Assembly (NCBI GenBank): GCA_002898995.1
Contig: BEIM01000139.1
Location: 1-8,255, forward strand
Source of the DNA: a bacterium HR36
Lineage (GTDB): Bacteria > Planctomycetota > Planctomycetia > Gemmatales > HRBIN36
Direction of reading: 5' to 3'
Length of the DNA stretch: 8,255 bases
Part shown: positions 6,749 to 8,255 of the stretch, one piece after another
Layout of the letters: every line of letters starts with the position of its first letter
Numbering within the stretch: the first letter of the stretch is position 1
Position numbers and translations under genes: made by a program
The notes under the pieces: generated by a model
What the model was told of the DNA's origin: nothing
The model's database searches: none
What the model saw: only the letters and a program-made list of their open reading frames with translations

Positions 6749-6774
6749 ATGATGACGCTTTCGGAGCGCAAGGC

Positions 6775-6848
6775 GTCCCCGTAGCTCAACTGGACAGAGC
6801 GTCGGCCTCCGGAGCCGAAGGTTGCAGGTTCGAGTCCTGCCGGGGATA
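6775..6848 (+). tRNA. tRNA-Arg, anticodon CCG
   Basis: The full cloverleaf can be folded by eye. The acceptor stem GTCCCCG (6775-6781) pairs with CGGGGAT (6841-6847), with G-U only at the first pair. The D arm is GCTC/GAGC (6784-6787, 6797-6800). The anticodon arm TCGGC/GCCGA holds the loop CTCCGGA with anticodon CCG at 6809-6811, which reads CGG. The variable loop is AGGTT. The T arm is GCAGG/CCTGC with loop TTCGAGT. The discriminator base is A6848, and CCA is not encoded directly after it. It lies 155 bases before rplU on the same strand. Confidence 0.95.
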
Positions 6849-7003
6849 CTCCAACACACGGCAGGCTGAGAAGCACTGCGAAATTATTACAGGATGAGCC
6901 TGTGCCGAGTACCAGGGCCGGGCGAATTCGGCCCACGTAATGTAAGATGCAGCTGCGGCGATAGCCTTCTGCGTACGTCCGTGCATGATTTCGGAGGACA
7001 GGC
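6849..7003 (+). promoter_or_regulatory. Structured region between tRNA-Arg and rplU, possible L21 leader
   Basis: Three pairings are visible. A long-range stem joins CGGC-AGGCT (6859-6867) to AGCCT-GT-GCCG (6897-6907). A local hairpin ACAGG-ATGAG-CCTGT (6889-6903) uses some of the same bases, so the two are mutually exclusive. A strong hairpin GGGCCG/CGGCCC (6915-6934) can extend by two G-U pairs to a CGAA loop. None is followed by a T-run. Ribosomal protein leaders often fold for autoregulation, and L21 leaders are known in other bacteria. A match to any known leader class is not claimed. Confidence 0.35.
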
Positions 7004-7321
7004 ATGTATGCGATCTTCGAGGATGGCTCCCGGCAGTATCGCATCAGTGAAGGCGACCATGTGATCGTGGATTACCGGCCCGTAGAAAAGGGCCAACCTA
7101 TTGTCTTCGACCGCGTGTTGCTGGTGCAAACCAACGAGGGACTGCGCGTTGGTCAACCATACGTGCCGGGAGCACAAATTGTCGGCGAAGTGGTGGATCA
7201 TCCCTCGCAGAAATATTACATCCAGAAGTTCCGCCGCCGCAAGAACTACCGCCGCGATAAAGGACACCGTCAGCATTACTGTGAAGTCCGGGTCAATCAA
7301 ATTGTGGTGCCGAGCACCTAA
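7004..7321 (+). CDS. rplU: 50S ribosomal protein L21
   Basis: This 105-residue protein has the normal length of bacterial L21, which binds 23S rRNA in the large subunit. Recognisable family features are the N-terminal MYAIFEDGSRQYRISEGD (residues 1-18), the middle FDRVLLV and VGQPYVPGAQIVGEVV, and the highly conserved basic signature KFRRRKNYRRDKGHRQHY that contacts rRNA. The start is set by GGAGGA at 6993-6998, five bases before the ATG. It follows tRNA-Arg(CCG) by 155 bases on the same strand. In many bacteria rpmA (L27) follows immediately; here the next gene, 90 bases on, encodes an unrelated toroid protein. Confidence 0.97.
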   Translation: MYAIFEDGSRQYRISEGDHVIVDYRPVEKGQPIVFDRVLLVQTNEGLRVGQPYVPGAQIVGEVVDHPSQKYYIQKFRRRKNYRRDKGHRQHYCEVRVNQIVVPST

Positions 7322-7411
7322 GCGGGGCGACTAGCCAGAGATCTTTGAGTTAGCGTCACGTTGAACAGCTTGAGGAGATGTCCATGGTATTTTCGCCAAG
7401 GAGGGCTAGCC

Positions 7412-8255
7412 ATGACGCCAGTCCAGCAGCTCGTCGCAAGCTCTACTCAGGGTACACCAGCAAATCGGGAATTACGAGCGGCAGGTATCAGCCTGCTGCG
7501 GCAGTTAAAAGCGGCGGGCGTAAATCCAGCATGTGGCTTTTTCGGGCTGATGGGGGTCTGGTTTGCCCTGTTCCTGGGTTTTTCCATCGGCGTACTGGGG
7601 CAGCCGAACACGAACCAAGATTCCGCCGCGTCTGTAGATAAACCGCTGAGTACAACCGACGTGGAAAGATTTTCTGGGTTGCACCGCGGTTTTTACCACG
7701 CCGCACTGCGTGGCACGGACTGGCTGGCCCGCCAGCAACGGGCCGATGGTTCTTTTATCGGTGGCTTGATTCCCTGTATGGACATGGTGCTCGACACTGC
7801 CCACTATGTGCGGCAGGTGCAGGCGACTTTGGCCTTGGCGCAGGCGTCGCGGCTAACAGGCAAGGAAAAGTGGGCGGCGCAGGCGAAACAAGCCGCCTTA
7901 TGGCTGCTAGCCGGCACGGTTACCGATAACCAACAACCTATCGGCCGGGCACCGCGTCCCCCCTTGGTATTGATGAGTCGGCTAGGCACCACTGGCCTAC
8001 TGTTGGCTGCGATTCATGAATTACCCCGGCCGGCACCTGATCTCCTCGACCCCGCTGAAGAATTAGCTTACTGGTTGCAACGGCAACAGCACGAGGACGG
8101 CTCCTTGCGCCTTGGTGAGCCGGGCCTGGTGGGCCTTCCACCAGGCGACGTCCCTGAGGAAAGCGATCCTGGCACTTACGGACCAGGGCAAGCCCTCTGG
8201 GGACTGGCCAAAAGCCAAATCCGGCGTCCGCAAGTGTGGAAGCTCGAGGTGCTCC
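7412..8255 (+). CDS. Membrane-anchored prenyltransferase/squalene-cyclase-like repeat protein (3' end outside window)
   Basis: This frame is open for 281 residues to the window end. It starts at the ATG at 7412, preceded by an excellent AAGGAGG (7398-7404) at seven bases. Residues 1-40 are polar, 42-62 (GFFGLMGVWFALFLGFSIGVL) form one membrane segment, and the rest is probably on the far side of the inner membrane. Two QW-like repeats are visible: WLARQQRADGSF (104-115) and YWLQRQQHEDGSL (220-232). Amphipathic helices such as YVRQVQATLALAQASRLTG (132-150) lie between them. This is the alpha/alpha-toroid pattern of terpene cyclases, prenyltransferases and some glycan-active enzymes. No DxDD cyclase motif is seen in the part present, so catalysis is unproven. 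It lies 90 bases after rplU and may share its transcript. Confidence 0.75.
   Translation, partial: MTPVQQLVASSTQGTPANRELRAAGISLLRQLKAAGVNPACGFFGLMGVWFALFLGFSIGVLGQPNTNQDSAASVDKPLSTTDVERFSGLHRGFYHAALRGTDWLARQQRADGSFIGGLIPCMDMVLDTAHYVRQVQATLALAQASRLTGKEKWAAQAKQAALWLLAGTVTDNQQPIGRAPRPPLVLMSRLGTTGLLLAAIHELPRPAPDLLDPAEELAYWLQRQQHEDGSLRLGEPGLVGLPPGDVPEESDPGTYGPGQALWGLAKSQIRRPQVWKLEVL

Larger units (their letters stand above)
6148..6774. other. Divergent non-coding region between the permease unit and tRNA-Arg
   Basis: These 627 bases separate leftward from rightward transcription. Several short open frames exist (for example plus 6055-6429 and 6404-6586, minus 6634-6419), but none has both a ribosome site and protein-like features. 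The region contains a long imperfect hairpin (6227-6263), a dyad (6295-6307), a leftward TATAAT (6358-6353), a small CCCGC/GCGGG stem (6552-6567), a TCTTT/AAAGA hairpin (6591-6603) and a T6 run (6645-6650). It probably holds promoters for both directions. Confidence 0.6.

Noticed and set aside
6613..7044. Minus-strand open frames across the tRNA, one containing PAGLEPATFGSGGRR
   Set aside because: This is the well-known spurious protein produced by translating the reverse complement of a tRNA gene; the tRNA itself is certain.
7488..8141. Minus-strand frames opposite the toroid gene
   Set aside because: They are shadows of the plus-strand frame, which has a strong ribosome site, membrane helix and repeats.
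1..8255. CRISPR array, insertion sequence, integrase or phage genes
   Set aside because: I saw no spaced direct-repeat array, transposase or integrase motifs, or long terminal inverted repeats on either strand.

Overview
The window looks like chromosomal DNA of a planctomycete, possibly of the Gemmatales. This rests on the secreted DUF1080 (3-keto-disaccharide hydrolase-like) protein, the membrane-anchored alpha/alpha-toroid protein, moderately high GC (estimated by eye), long non-coding gaps, and a mix of strong and weak Shine-Dalgarno sites. No phage, transposon, CRISPR or rRNA signal was seen. The placement is an inference from gene content, not a phylogenetic result.

Layout. From 1 to about 6147 every supported gene is on the minus strand. 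In transcription order these are: a small Trp-rich protein of unknown function (6147 to 5830, possibly frameshifted to 5810); a 12-helix APC-type permease with a C-terminal universal-stress-protein domain (5813 to 3993); a 380-base gap with small dyads; an alpha/beta hydrolase (3613 to 2741); a 159-base gap; a secreted DUF1080 protein (2581 to 1580); an ABC ATPase of the LolD/MacB type (1562 to 849); and a MoaB domain joined in frame to a cupin domain (827 to beyond position 1). The last three are separated by only 17 and 21 bases and probably form one transcript. From 6775 onward genes are on the plus strand: tRNA-Arg(CCG), ribosomal protein L21 (rplU), and the start of a membrane-anchored prenyltransferase/squalene-cyclase-like toroid protein that leaves the window. 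A 627-base divergent non-coding region (6148-6774) separates the two halves.

How the genes work together. The left half mixes membrane transport, sugar-derivative turnover and molybdenum-cofactor chemistry, and no single pathway is evident. The ABC ATPase has no permease partner in the window. The right half is a translation locus (tRNA plus L21), but L27 (rpmA), the usual neighbour of L21, is absent within the roughly 930 bases after it.

The points most worth a second look are the MoaB-cupin fusion, the permease-USP fusion with a degraded nucleotide-binding motif, the possible frameshift in the small gene in front of it, and the structured leader of rplU. I found no clear evidence of a wholly new multi-gene system.
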